DNA of 64,000 bases. Source: Cryptomeria japonica. Lineage: Eukaryota; Streptophyta; Pinopsida; Cupressales; Cupressaceae. The stretch is from the NCBI RefSeq assembly GCF_030272615.1, contig NC_081412.1, forward strand, positions 342,237,870-342,301,869, given 5' to 3'. Shown in pieces: positions 23,559 to 35,058 of the stretch (the first letter of the stretch is position 1; every line of letters starts with the position of its first letter). The position numbers and the translations under genes were made by a program. A model generated the notes under the pieces. That model was not told where the DNA came from, made no database searches, and saw nothing but the letters and a program-made list of their open reading frames with translations.

Positions 23559-24169
23559 AAATTAAAGATATTAAACTAGTACACATGCTTGTAATTTGAA
23601 TTTACCATTGTAAGGGTTTATGCTCTAGGGTTTTCTGCGCAAGCTATAGTTGCATTTGTTACATTAATCATTGCTTTCTTAAATTCTTTGTGTCTTTCAA
23701 TTTCATGAGCCTATCAACCTAATTGATCATCTACAGTAACAGAGTTGTAGAGTGAATCATTTTAAGTTTTATTTTGAAACCCTAACTATAACTTGTATCG
23801 ATTTAACAATTCAGTAGAGCAAAAGTCAATAACAAAACCAAAATTGAAACCCATCTCATACAACATTACAAATACAACTTCACCCACTTCCAAAATGAAG
23901 CAAACCGGACATCAAAAATTTCTAGAAATGAAATTATAATGAAAGAAATTGCATATGATAGGTTAATAGTTGGGTAGGGCCAGCACCCATTATATTAAGA
24001 TAACATTAAAAATAAAGATACCAAAATATTTGGCTTGTAGCCAAAAATATATTCCAATTGAAAGTCCATTAGTGACATAAAATATGGCACAAGTAATTAA
24101 CAACCCATAACCCACAATACAAAATTAAAAATAGAACGAAGTATCTACACCATACTTTAGGACTAGGAG

Positions 24170-25010
24170 ATATTTCAAGCCTTCCTTGCCACTTCACGTT
24201 CCTCCTTCATTCTATCTTGCCTGACTTTCTTGGTTTGTAAGATGAGCGGGCAGTCATGTCCACAGTTAGCATGAGCTTTGCCTGCTACAGTTTCGTCCAC
24301 ACTGCATCTGTCATCCTCAATCCATTCCTTTTCGCTCCCTAACTGCAACATCCCTTACAATCTCATCTGCATCCACCTCATCATTTTCAACTTCATCTAG
24401 CAACCCTTCTGTGGTCAGGTAGTCCCAATGCCAATTGTCCTCCTAGATTCCTTGATTTTGGCTACATACAGGAGGAAATTAATACTACATAGTATATCAC
24501 TCCTCTGCCCCTATACCAACTGGGCATCTTGTGTTTGCACAATTAGGAATTTAGAGAACCCTCATTGTTATATTTATGTGGGAGGATAATGAGGAGGTTT
24601 GCATCCACATTACCGATGATGGCATCAATGTCACACAAATATGCATGCTCAAATAGCATCTGGGTGAGTTTTTTTGCCCACTCCTTGGAAACCCTCACAT
24701 ATAAAACCATGGCAAGAAAAAAGGAAAGAATGTTCGAACTAATCCTATACCTATGAGATGCCATCAAAAAATCCAACTCTAGCACTGTCTTGACCGCATA
24801 CATTGTGCATGGGTGGTCATTCACAATGACCCCTCCTAACCGTTTATCAGTGACTTCACCTACAAACATTGTCTGTTGTTTCGTTGCCCCAAGCATAATC
24901 GATGTGTCCATCACTCCCACCTCTATGTTTCCAACTCGAACATGTAATGTGGAAATACGTCAATACCCTAATGCCCAATTTAAAGGCATTCCATCGGCTT
25001 CCTCATAAAT
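24170..25010 (-). pseudogene. Unidentified minus-strand coding relic, about 0.8 kb
   Basis: The longest open part is 24920-24543 (125 codons), starting MGVMDTSIMLGATKQQ and containing GGVIVNDHPCTMYAVK. Upstream in the same frame there is one stop and then a weakly coding piece to about 25010. Downstream frames suggest a basic, Lys/Arg/Glu-rich C-terminal end near 24190 (KVRQDRMKEEREVARKA-like). No family is recognised. It lies between the right inverted array and solo LTR C. Confidence 0.4.
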
Positions 25011-27060
25011 TTATCATTAAATGCATACTTAACATAAGTTTCCTTGTGCGGTGCGGTATATATTAATAATATATATCTTCTTTTTTTATTTTTCTAATTT
25101 TTTATACAAGTTACAGTGATAGATTTTATTCTGAGAACAAGAATGTAAACCCAAGAAGAAGAACATTTCAAATGAGTGAAGTGTGAACCACTTGAGCATT
25201 AATGCCTAACATTAACACATTGACAAGGATCACACATTGACAAGGAAATTGCCAAGACAAAACAAAATATCCTTAATATTATGATTCTTCATTCATGTAA
25301 CATCTGAAAGTACAGATGGAGACAATCTTAGAAACAATATAGTAGGTTATTGATATTCATTAAGTAACTAAAAAACTACTGAGAGAAAGTGTACATTCTA
25401 ATTTCTTTCAACATGAAACAACCCTACACAAATAGACAAAATAAATCCTTGTTTCTACTCTCCCCAGAGATAAGAGAAATTTAGAATCCTTCTTTATAGC
25501 CTTGGTATTCCTTTTATAATCATAAGGAATGCAACAAGCTACCAGCTGTTTACAAGAATGTGTAACATGTATTGCAAGTATACAATGTCGTAAAACAACC
25601 AGGCTAGTATACATGAAAGCTTTGGTGTCGAGACACAAAAAGCTTCCATGAATTCCAGCTACCTTATAAGCCATGCCACTATCGCACAATTATGGTTATT
25701 GATGCAGAGAATACTAGGATACAAGATTCTCATTGCATTTCTTGGTAGGGGAGAACTTTGAGATTTTTGATCAAGCAGGGATGCTTGACTCCAAAATTGC
25801 ATCTCTAATGTCTTCACCCAACTTTCTCTCTACATTCCACCCATTATAAGGGGGAAATGGCAGTTGACAAATAGATCAAAATTATTTACAACTACAACTG
25901 AAGTCTGTAGTTGTATTCAAGCCTTTTAAAATCCCTTTGGGAACCTTTGGCTATTTTAAAATCCCTTTGGGTACAAGGTAAGTCATCAATCTACTTTACT
26001 TCATGGCATCTGCAAACCTTCAATCATATCTCCTTATGCCAGAATTCAACTACACCTTCTATGGACTTCATTTAAAACCTCTGCAAGAAAGGAAACAACA
26101 CTTCCTAAAAACTTATCCTAGAAATATGTCTATCTTCTACAATCTAAAATGTAGCATGCAAATTATATAACTTCTATCTTCTACATTCTAAAATGCAGCA
26201 TGCGAATAATGACCCTATTTCTCGATTTGCAAAGTGGCGGCAACTGACAATCAGGTCTATACTTTGGATTATTCCACATACTGTATTAATCTGTGTGAGA
26301 TGTACTTTTCTCTCATTCCACAAGAAAGATTTCAATCCAATAGTCCTAACACCTATACATGACTCACAGACCTCAACATAGATTAATACTGGCAGCTTCT
26401 CATTAAATATTAAATATGTGCTATCCTCCGTATTTTTCTTCCTCTGACACACGCAGTGTTTTGAGTTTTCTATGCAAAAGGATAGCAAAGAATCCTCGAT
26501 CAAGATTTCATACGTGCCAAAAAGTGGCTTTCTAAAAGATTTCATATGGATATGTAGTGTTAGGACTCATAAAAATTTGAGGAATTTGAGAGGCCCATTT
26601 CAAAATTTTGCATCTCCACTTTCAAAGGACCACATAATGAGTCAACCAGATAGGCCTATTTGAAGAAGGGTAAAATGGAGCCAGTTGATTATCAAGGGGT
26701 AAGGCTTGGGAAATGTGTCCTACACATTTCATTTAGCCTATGCAGTGTTCTACAACTTTCAAAATTCAGTTTAGATCGGTTTATCAAGTACCCATTTTAA
26801 GGGGTGAGTTGAAAGTCCATCATAGGTACAAATTCAGATTTTACCAAGTGGCCTACTTTGAGGCCTTGCATTTTATCTCCAATATATTTTCATGTTTCAA
26901 TTCAAAGCGCATTGAATTGTATGAATATAGGTGAGTTCACATGCCAAATTTCAAGTCCCTATGAATCCATTTGCTCAGTTTGGTAAGCTCAATCCATTTG
27001 TAGTTTGTATTGTTTGCATAGGTCCCTGTTTCAACAACTAGTCAGAGCATTACTTTGTAC
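25011..27060. other. Mostly non-coding stretch with two minus-strand open frames
   Basis: Two minus-strand frames (25689-25408, 93 codons; 26545-26174, 123 codons) have reasonably protein-like composition; the second includes KPLFGTYEILIEDSLLSF. Neither is recognised, and there is no supporting start context or splice pattern. Small direct duplications occur at 25925-25975 (TTTTAAAATCCCTTTGGG) and 26130-26210 (TCTTCTACA..CTAAAATG). No LTR pair was found. Confidence 0.4.
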
Positions 27061-28558
27061 TGTTGGCATTACAATAAGTTTGTTGGTATGATGATATTGA
27101 TAAGGTTGTTGGAGATTGATGATATAATTGATAAAGGATGATTACTGTCTTAATAATATTCTTTTGTCATTGATGTCAAGCAATTGATTTTCTGATTCAG
27201 TATGATGTTGCCATATCTTAAAAAGTATGTTTTGAGTATAAAGATGTTGGTAAGTGACACAGAAAGAATGTGAAAATGAAGGGGAGTAATAATTTATTCA
27301 ATGGGAAACTATTACCGAGTTAGACAGTGATGAGATTATGATATTTTGATTGTTTTGATATCCTATATATGTGTATTCGAAGATTGAATAAGAAGGAGAA
27401 AATATTTCATGCAACATAATGAGTAAAGGTTTGATAATGTTCTATTTTACCGAGCAAGGAGCTAGTCGATAAACACTAAGGTTATCAATGTCAATTAAAG
27501 AAGAAAGAAGTTACCGAGTAAAGTTCAGTATTTATCGAGTATCAACAGAGCAGTAACAAAATGCATTGGATGAATAAATACATTATTAAATGAAGGATGC
27601 CAATGAGCTAGAGATTTATAGAAGATTGGAATGTCATGAAAGAAGTTTGTTAAGGATCAACGGTAATGAAAATTCATGAGTTGGATCTACAACACAGATT
27701 GAACGGTCATAACTGAGCACAAGTACCAAGGAAGGAATACAAGTTTCAAGGCAAGATAAAACATTTTTCAGTTCGAAGGATTCAATGAACCTAGTCAAGT
27801 TTGAAGATCTGATGGCTAAGATTAATCATGGGAAATGTGATTAAGGAGATTAAGCGGTTAGGAATTGCTTATAAATAAAGAAAAGTTGATGAACAAAGGA
27901 TGCAGGAAAATAGAAGAGCAGTGATACTGCAGAGGTGATTACCGAGTATAGAAGATTGAAGATCTGATTGAAGAACAAATTGAGAAGCCCAGCAAGGAGG
28001 AAGATAAGTCTTTTGACAAGATTATTTTGAGCACATAGAGTCTACTTTAACATTTTAGATGTGAAGTTGCAGATATATTTTATTACTATTATTTATTTTT
28101 GTAAGTGACAGGAAATCTCTTAACCGAGTGGACCTAGCAGTCTTATTTGTAAATCCTCTAGCAAGGTAACATTCTGAATGAGTGTTTGAAATCCTTTGAC
28201 AAGGTCACTTCTAACAAAGTGCAAGATTCTGATAAATCTGAGGTAAATCCCTTGACCGGGTCACATCTAGCAATGTGTTTATGTAATCTTTAACAGGATT
28301 GGCTTTTAACCAAGCATACTCTAGAAGAGTATATTTTCTTTGTGGGTCCGAAATCCCACAATTGTTTCTCCCTATTTGGGTTTCCACGTTAAATCTGGTG
28401 TTAAATGTGTTTTGTTGTTTCAAATTTATCAGTTTATGAGTTTGAATGATTTACAGTCATAGTTGCATATCAAGTAAGTTCTACTGAGGTTGAATCTGAT
28501 GAATATTTTGGATTGTGAGTTTATCTGATTCACCCCCCCCTCTCTCATCTAACTAACA
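27061..28558 (+). mobile_element. Solo LTR C of the copia-type family, 1.5 kb
   Basis: It starts TGTTGGCATTAC, as LTR A does on the minus strand, and ends CACCCCCCCCTCTCTCATC then TAACTAACA, the C-rich end shared by A, B and D. Several ACCGAGTA-type motifs occur inside, as in LTR B. I could not see a clean duplication (flanks GTAC and ATATT), so the ends are approximate. No primer site follows, consistent with a solo LTR. Confidence 0.65.
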
Positions 28559-29370
28559 ATATTTGTAAAAGTTACCCCAGTGAATGTTATGTCAGAATAT
28601 TTATTCTGGGCTACTACTAGTTTGAAACACAAGCTATTTTTCTAGTTTGAAGCTCCTACCAATCCATTTGATCAGTTTTCCAAGATGGTTTCTTGAGCCA
28701 TTTTGTTTAGTTATCTGCACTTTCATTGTTGCACCTGTTAAAGTGGCTATTTTCATTAGCTCGCCATTTGCACCCTATCAGCTTTCTGGTCAAACTGAGC
28801 ATTCCATGGTCTTCCTTGTACTTCAAAGTATCTATGCCCTATATTTGGGGATATACGGAGATCATTTGATATTTTTAATGTGTGCACTTTGTGGTCCCTG
28901 CACATTGATTTTATCAGGTTCCTTTGTTGATAGAGCCATTTAATCAACTTTGTGTATTAATATCTCATCGTTCGGGATTCATCATGAGAAATGGTTTTGT
29001 AGAGTGAATGCCAGTATATCAAACAGTATGTCTTCCATTGGATGAGGTATGAAAAGGTGTTTTGACTAGTTTTTGAAATGCATCTTTGGGTTTAAATGCG
29101 AAAATGTGACACATTTGTCTGACAGTTGCAAGTTGAATCTTAATGATTGGATAATGGTGCAAATTAACTCCAAAGGCATGTTCAAGATGCCTCAAATCTT
29201 TTCAAGGGTTAGTGGCATGAAAATGAAAAAAAATTTAGCCGGACCCACTTTGGGGCCCAACCTGACCTGTAACTTCATGTGTCTTTTGAATCAAAGTGAT
29301 TTGGAAGTGTTTCAATACCCACACATTCTATTGGAGCAGCAAGGTGAATGGAAGACTGCAGTAGAATTGA
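28559..29370. other. Stretch without an assignable gene
   Basis: Plus-strand open frames at 28647-28943 and 29073-29426 have no recognisable motif. Sequence near 28650 (CCAATCCATTTGATCAGTTT) resembles 26965 (ATGAATCCATTTGCTCAGTTT), so this may belong to an older dispersed repeat interrupted by LTR C. Confidence 0.4.
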
Positions 29371-30745
29371 TCCACCATCCTCCTTGCGTGATATGGAGAA
29401 GATTTTATAAATTTTCATGCAAATGAAATTGGTAGGTGTAAAGCTTCCCCCCTATCGTGAGCCAAAAGGTGGAAGTGTGGTGTGGTGAAGGGTTGAAGAT
29501 TCAACTTTCAGCAAAATGCAAATCGCCATGTGCAAAGCCAAAACCCATGGTCCTTGCTAGCAGTCTTCCCTCTGCGTGATGTTTGGGGAGCCATAGAAGG
29601 AAGTTTTACCAGGTGTAATTCCTAGCCCTCCACATGTGGTGTTAAACCAACCAATGCAATTGGCAAGTTTAAAGCCAACCCTCTCCTTGCGTGGGCCTGA
29701 GGCATGTAAATGGTTGTGGGAAAAGACAAATAAACCTTCAAACAAATGCAAGTGGCATGTGAAAATGTCGAAGACCTCCCTCGTGTGGTGTGGAATGGGT
29801 AAAGCCCATTAAAGTTTTCAATGAATTCCATTAGCAGGTGTTGCCTCTTCTTCACGTGGCAGTTAGAAAGGGTTTTAAAAACTTTCTACCAAATGCATTG
29901 GCAGGCAAAGTGCCCAGCCCTCCCATGATGTAGAGTAGGCCATTAAAACTTGCCAGCATCCTCTTGCATGAGTAAAGGCCAAAGAAATTTTCAGGCAAAT
30001 GCAATTAGCAGGTGCATGGTAACATGTGATGATTCTTCCTTGCTTGCTGCATGGAGTGGAATTTGAAAAGGCTTTAATGACTTTTAAACAAATGCAATCT
30101 GCAAGTGTTGCTTATCCCCTTGCGTGCCTCTCCATTCAACATCTTCCCTGCTGTGTGTATGGCGTGACCCTTAGGAACTTTCAGCTAAATGAAATTGGTA
30201 GGTGAAAATGCTAAAGTCCTCATGCTGTGGTGTGGAGTAGGCATTAAAAGACTCAAGCAAAGGCAAATGGCAGGTGTAGACCCAAATTCCACGACCTCTG
30301 CCAGCATCCTCCCCTACCGTGAGCTGTGGTATGGTGGAGATATGAGCAAGGTTTTTGAAATTTTAAAGAAAATGGAAATTGGAAGGTGCTTCGCCAATCT
30401 CCCCCTGCATGGTTTTAGAAGGCATTTAAAAATTCAAGCAAAATGCTATTGGTTGGTGTAAGCCAAATCTCCCACGCGCATGGTATGCTGAGGAGAGGCA
30501 TTGAAGTTTGCAAACAAATGCATTAGCAAGCATAAAACCAGTTCAACGCATCCTTTGCCAGCAGCCCTCCCTGCCGTGAGTTACAATATAGATGGAAGTT
30601 GGGGAAGAAATTTTTCAGCAAAATGCAAATAGCAGGCGTTAGGCAAGCAACCTCCTTCTTGTGTGGAATTAGAACTAGTTGGTAAGAGGCTTCAAAAACT
30701 TTACAATCAATTTCAATCGCCAGGCATAAAGTATTTGTCCCACAT
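29370..30745. repeat. Degenerate array of about 15 units, 70-110 bp apart
   Basis: The core CAAATGCAATTGGCAGGTGT varies around about 29418, 29510, 29650, 29740, 29820, 29888, 29993, 30088, 30183, 30254, 30365, 30435, 30510, 30618 and 30708. Each core is followed by AAAGCC and a CCTCCTTGCGTG-like segment. A second module with CCGTGAGCTGTGG recurs near 29440, 30310 and 30575. The array is old and diverged. Short reading frames across it are incidental. Confidence 0.72.
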
Positions 30746-31964
30746 TGACAGTGAGGAGGGAAATTTATGTATTTAAATGCAAAGCCACATATATGTATAA
30801 TGTCTAAATCTTAAAGGCTTTTGACAAGAGGCAGCTCAGCGACCCAGTGGACCCCACATGTGCACACACATCCCAAGGCACCCAAATTTCAGTGGTTGCT
30901 ATACCGCAATGGAGATATGTGTAGAGATGCTCGATGGTTATCTATCACGACCCAGCAACTAAATGGTGGGCTCGACAGAAGAGAGCAACTCAGATGTGTT
31001 AATGAGCGTGCAAGTCTAAGGAAGATCAACGGTGGTCGCTATACCATAATGGAAAGATGCCCGACGGTTACCCATTGCAGATCAACGATAAAGAAGAGCT
31101 AAGGTCCAATGGTGGGTCCAGTGATAGTGAAGTGGCGGTCTAGTGGTAGGTCAGGTGGCGCCCAGGTGTACTCACGAGCAAACTAGGAGGTACCACATGG
31201 TGAGGTGCAGGAGGAAAAATTAAAATTAAATGTATAGTTCAGGCTATAGTTGAAAATTCAAAAATTTAAATGACTGGTCTGCATCCGGGATTAATTCGTT
31301 GGAGGGTTTTTTTTTACCCAAATATGCAATTATTATATATCGTTGGAAAGCTCTTAGACTAGGGAGTTTGTTTCTACAATAAGTTTCAACAAATATCAGA
31401 TATTTTGAGAGTAGTTTTCACTGGCATGATGCAAAGAATTTTTCAGTTGGGGAAAGAGGACACTTGGAAATTTGTGATGTAGATCTGATCTTTTCCCTCT
31501 TCTTCATATTCTCAATTCTTCTCTTTTGTAAGGGTTCCCAGTTTTTTGGAAATTTTCTCCAAGGGAGAAATCCAAAATTGCAGGTTCTAGTGATGGCATT
31601 TTTCATTCTTTGCAAATAACAATGTGTTTTCTGTTGGTTTTTCAGTGTTGTCTTTGTTGTAGGTTTTGTTTTAATTTGCAGGTTTACACATATGCAAGGC
31701 ATCTATGAGTTTCCACAAAATTGTCTCCAAAATACCATTTGAATTTATACAGTTTCATCTTATCAAGGATAATTTGAAGTGTCTCTTTTAGTCTTCTCTG
31801 AGAGTGTAATGTTTGTCTTTTGGGTATTCTTCAAGGAAGAATTTAAATCTTGAAACTCAGCATTAATGATTTTGAATGTGTATATTGGATGTATATATAA
31901 GTATGATTTTGGTACAGAGTCGAGGATTGTGTTAATGTAATGCATTAATACATGAAAATTTAAT
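30746..31964. other. Non-coding stretch left of L1
   Basis: A moderately GC-rich part (30830-31200) with repeated GGTGG/CGATGG phrases leads into AT-rich sequence. No gene, LTR pair or array is supported. L1 is inserted at its right edge in TTAAT. Confidence 0.45.
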
Positions 31965-33627
31965 TGTAGCGTCGTAAATTGTACGCACTTGCTAGGGTGG
32001 TACAATTTCACACCTAGTTTAGCACCCGCCTTGGCGCATTTTGCATTTTGCATTGCATTTCCCCTTTAGCACTTAATTAATCAAATTAATTAGGTCTAAG
32101 GTCCTATTTCATCATCTCCCATATCATAAAGTTGGGCCCTTTCATTAAAGTGTGCCCCTTTCATTTTATTCTTCCAATACATTATTTAATCAAAAACCCT
32201 AATTAGGTCCTATTTTGAACTTGGGGGCTTGATTTCGGGGGTCAAAACATCTCGAAATCACCTGTAACTTCAGGATTCTCTCTAAAATCATCATATCCGA
32301 TGGCCTTGAAAATTTGGTGAAAAGTTGTCGGGACCATGGCGCCCGGCGTGCACATGGTCCTGGACATTTTTCCCAAAATTTTAGGAGCACGATCCAATCA
32401 TAAAATAAAGCTTAACCCCAAGAAATTGGTGGGATATTCAATCTCTAGGTCGGCCAAAAGTTGGAATTAAGACCTAGGGTTTCATATATAAGAGCTCTCT
32501 TTCTTCATTTGAAAGGATCCAGATTTTTGGTTTCAAGGGCCTTCTATGCAGCAAAAGAGCAGATCTTTGAAGACTTCAACAACATTCAACATCCATCCAT
32601 CAAGCATTCATCAAATTCATTCATCCATTTAGGGCTTTGAAGACATTGAAGAGCAATAAGGGATCACCGACTGAAGATTGGCTTGTACCCCTCCCTTGGG
32701 GTTGGGTATGATTTCATGTTGTTTTCATGTCTTTGCATAAGCCTCATTATATCATTTGTATTCATGCTTTATATCACTTGGCATCTTGATTTGGAGCATT
32801 TACATTGTCATTTACAAGCAATTAGGGTTTACTTTCTAGGTTGCTCTAGTTTGCTTACTTGCATTTTAGATCTTGCACACACACAAGGTCTGCACACACA
32901 TTACTTTTACAATACAACTTGGCTATTCGTGGAGGTGGAAATCACCGAAGTGGGGGTTTGACTAAGGCAAAACCCTATATAGCCACCCTCCATACCCTTT
33001 TCAAATAAAAGTGCAGGTTTCAGGACTCGGACGACGCCGCAGGTTGCAGATCCGGGAGAAGCAGACTGAGACCGAACTTCACACCAAATTGCAGAGAAAA
33101 AGACCAGGACAGGGGCGTGGGGCGCCCTGGTCCTGCCAGGATAGGGGCACTGGGCGCCCTGGTCCTGCCAGGATAGGGGCATTGGGCGCCCTGGTCCTCC
33201 TGACAGACAACAGTTTTCAGCATTTTTGACAGCTTTCCAGGTTGCAAAATAGCAGTTTCAGGTGCAGAATCAGGACAGTGGCGCCCGCACCCCCGTCCTG
33301 AACATTTTCATTCATATTTTAACACCGGGTATAGATTTGCATTCTTGTCTTGTCCTTGTGTTTACAGCTTTCCATTGTTCAAGTTCAATTCTGCAATCTT
33401 GTTATTAGTTCATACTTGCACTTTGGGGTTAGGGATTGAACTTGCATCATTTTATCTTTCAATTGCAACAAAGGAATAGAAATCCTAATAGGTAGCCCGT
33501 GGCTCTCTCTTCCACAAAAAGAAGTAGCCAATTGTGTGATACCTCTAGGCTCTTTCGTATTCCACAAGTGTGTGGTTGAAAGTGAGATTAGGGCATGTTT
33601 GCTTAGTGTCACTTTTTCCCCCACACA
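31965..33627 (+). repeat. L1 5' LTR, 1663 bp
   Basis: TATATAAG at 32485-32492 is a likely promoter TATA box. A GC-rich minisatellite at about 33105-33205 repeats GGGCGCCCTGGTCCTGCCAG two to three times. Short open frames within are incidental, and the same ones recur in the 3' LTR. Confidence 0.95.
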
Positions 33628-33630
33628 TTT

Positions 33631-33646
33631 TGGTGAACCCGACGTG
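33631..33646 (+). other. L1 primer-binding site
   Basis: TGGTGAACCCGACGTG follows the LTR after TTT. L2 has TGGTGAACCCGACTCC in the same place (42649). The TGG start fits a tRNA CCA end, but it is not the initiator-Met site. I cannot name the tRNA with certainty. Confidence 0.75.
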
Positions 33647-33964
33647 AAACTCCAATCTTCTCTAATTCTGATTTATGTTTTCAAATTTGAGTATTTATGC
33701 TATTTCAAATTCAAATTTATATTTACAAGTTTTAATTTCTTGCAAGATTCAAAAATTTAGAGGAATTTTTTGCTAAAACCCTAATTTTTCAATTCAAAGT
33801 TGAACTTGTGGATAGCTTAATTGGGATCAATAATTTCAAATCTGATTTTGGTGAACTCATTTGAATCATAAATTTCATTTTCTAAATCTACATTCTAAGT
33901 GCTTGCATTAAACAGTTCCTTCTATTTTGCATGTGTTATCATTTGAAAGAGGAAAATTGTTGTC

Positions 33965-35053
33965 ATGATGCATTCATTTCATAGGTGTGATAATGGGTTA
34001 GCTTCCCTTGTTTCAATTTTTCCTTCTCCTAAAGAACCTCCCCCCATCTATAACAACATTTTAGTGCCTAAAAGAGTTGTTACCAATCCCTTTGAGACTC
34101 TCCCATGCTCTAAGGATGAAGACTTTAAGAGTGATCTTGACAACTCTCCTAAAATGTGCCCTTCCTATTTAGCTATCCTAGAGGAAGAGAATGATATCAT
34201 AAACACCTTTCTTAATGTTACTTCACCTTCCCTACATGATGCCTCTCTAAGTGAAAACATATTGATGGACATTGACTTATTTTCTCCTAAAGTTGATCCT
34301 TCCAATGGGGGCATGTTAGTGCAACAAGAGGTTATGAACACTTCTTTCAAAGATCTCCTTCCTAAGCATGAATCTTTGGAGAAATATGTTCATGTTCCTC
34401 CTAAAAAACACTCCCTTCATGAGGATCCTTTTGTGCAAGAAGATGACATTATCCCTACATTTCCTAGTGATGGCATTTCCTTTTCCAACAAAATTCCCAC
34501 TAGAGATGATGAATTAATGATAAATGCTTACCCTTCTCCTAAAGTTTGTCTTACCCATAAGCATCCCTTAGAGAAAGAAGATGAAATAATAAGCAATTTC
34601 CTTAATTCTCTCTCCCCTAAAGATCATATTGAACATATTTTGAGGAAAGAGGATGAGTTTAACACATCTATTGATGCTCTCCCTCCTAAGGATGAGGAAT
34701 TAATAAACAATGTTATCTCCTCTCCCGAAATTGACAATACTTCAAACACTCCTTTCAACAACCTCACTATTTGGGATGAACCATTAGAAGAAGGTATAGA
34801 TTATTCTCTACCCCTAGCCAAAGGGGATGAAATCAAGATTGAAAACTCCCTTGATAGTTTCTCACCTTCCTTGAATCTCAATTATTCTCCCTCTAAAAAT
34901 AAAGCATCTCCCTCTCCTAAACTTGGCTCTACTCATAAGGAAACCCTAGTTCAAAGCAAGATGGTTAACATCTCTTTCAAAGATCTCCCTCTCAAAAGTG
35001 ATACTTTAAGAGTAATGTTGATCCTTCTCCTAGAGAGTTTATTCCCCATGTAG
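33965..35053 (+). CDS. L1 acidic repeat protein (gag-position ORF)
   Basis: A 362-codon frame begins MMHSFHRCDNGLASLV, 338 bp after the 5' LTR. The protein is built of degenerate repeats of about 35-45 residues, each with a SPK or PPK turn, a Leu-x-x-EDE acidic cluster and an N-x-F/S-FxDL segment (for example NTSFKDLLPK, NISFKDLPLK, TIWDEPLEEG). It occupies the gag position but shows no obvious capsid fold or CCHC zinc knuckle. Near 35010 the frame shifts by one base; the same repeat pattern continues in the next frame, so the stop at 35053 is secondary. L2 carries a related fragment (44867-45052) with the same PIWDEPLEDGVDYSL phrase. Function is unknown; a structural or charged linker role is inference. 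Confidence 0.7.
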   Translation: MMHSFHRCDNGLASLVSIFPSPKEPPPIYNNILVPKRVVTNPFETLPCSKDEDFKSDLDNSPKMCPSYLAILEEENDIINTFLNVTSPSLHDASLSENILMDIDLFSPKVDPSNGGMLVQQEVMNTSFKDLLPKHESLEKYVHVPPKKHSLHEDPFVQEDDIIPTFPSDGISFSNKIPTRDDELMINAYPSPKVCLTHKHPLEKEDEIISNFLNSLSPKDHIEHILRKEDEFNTSIDALPPKDEELINNVISSPEIDNTSNTPFNNLTIWDEPLEEGIDYSLPLAKGDEIKIENSLDSFSPSLNLNYSPSKNKASPSPKLGSTHKETLVQSKMVNISFKDLPLKSDTLRVMLILLLESLFPM

Positions 35054-35058
35054 ATCCT

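Noticed and set aside
28647-28943. Cysteine-rich hydrophobic ORF as a secreted peptide gene
   Set aside because: Overlaps an equally open antisense frame, no family similarity, no start context.
32907-33247. Overlapping proline- and arginine-rich ORFs in the LTR
   Set aside because: They arise from the GC-rich minisatellite and recur in the other LTR; no homology or conserved start.
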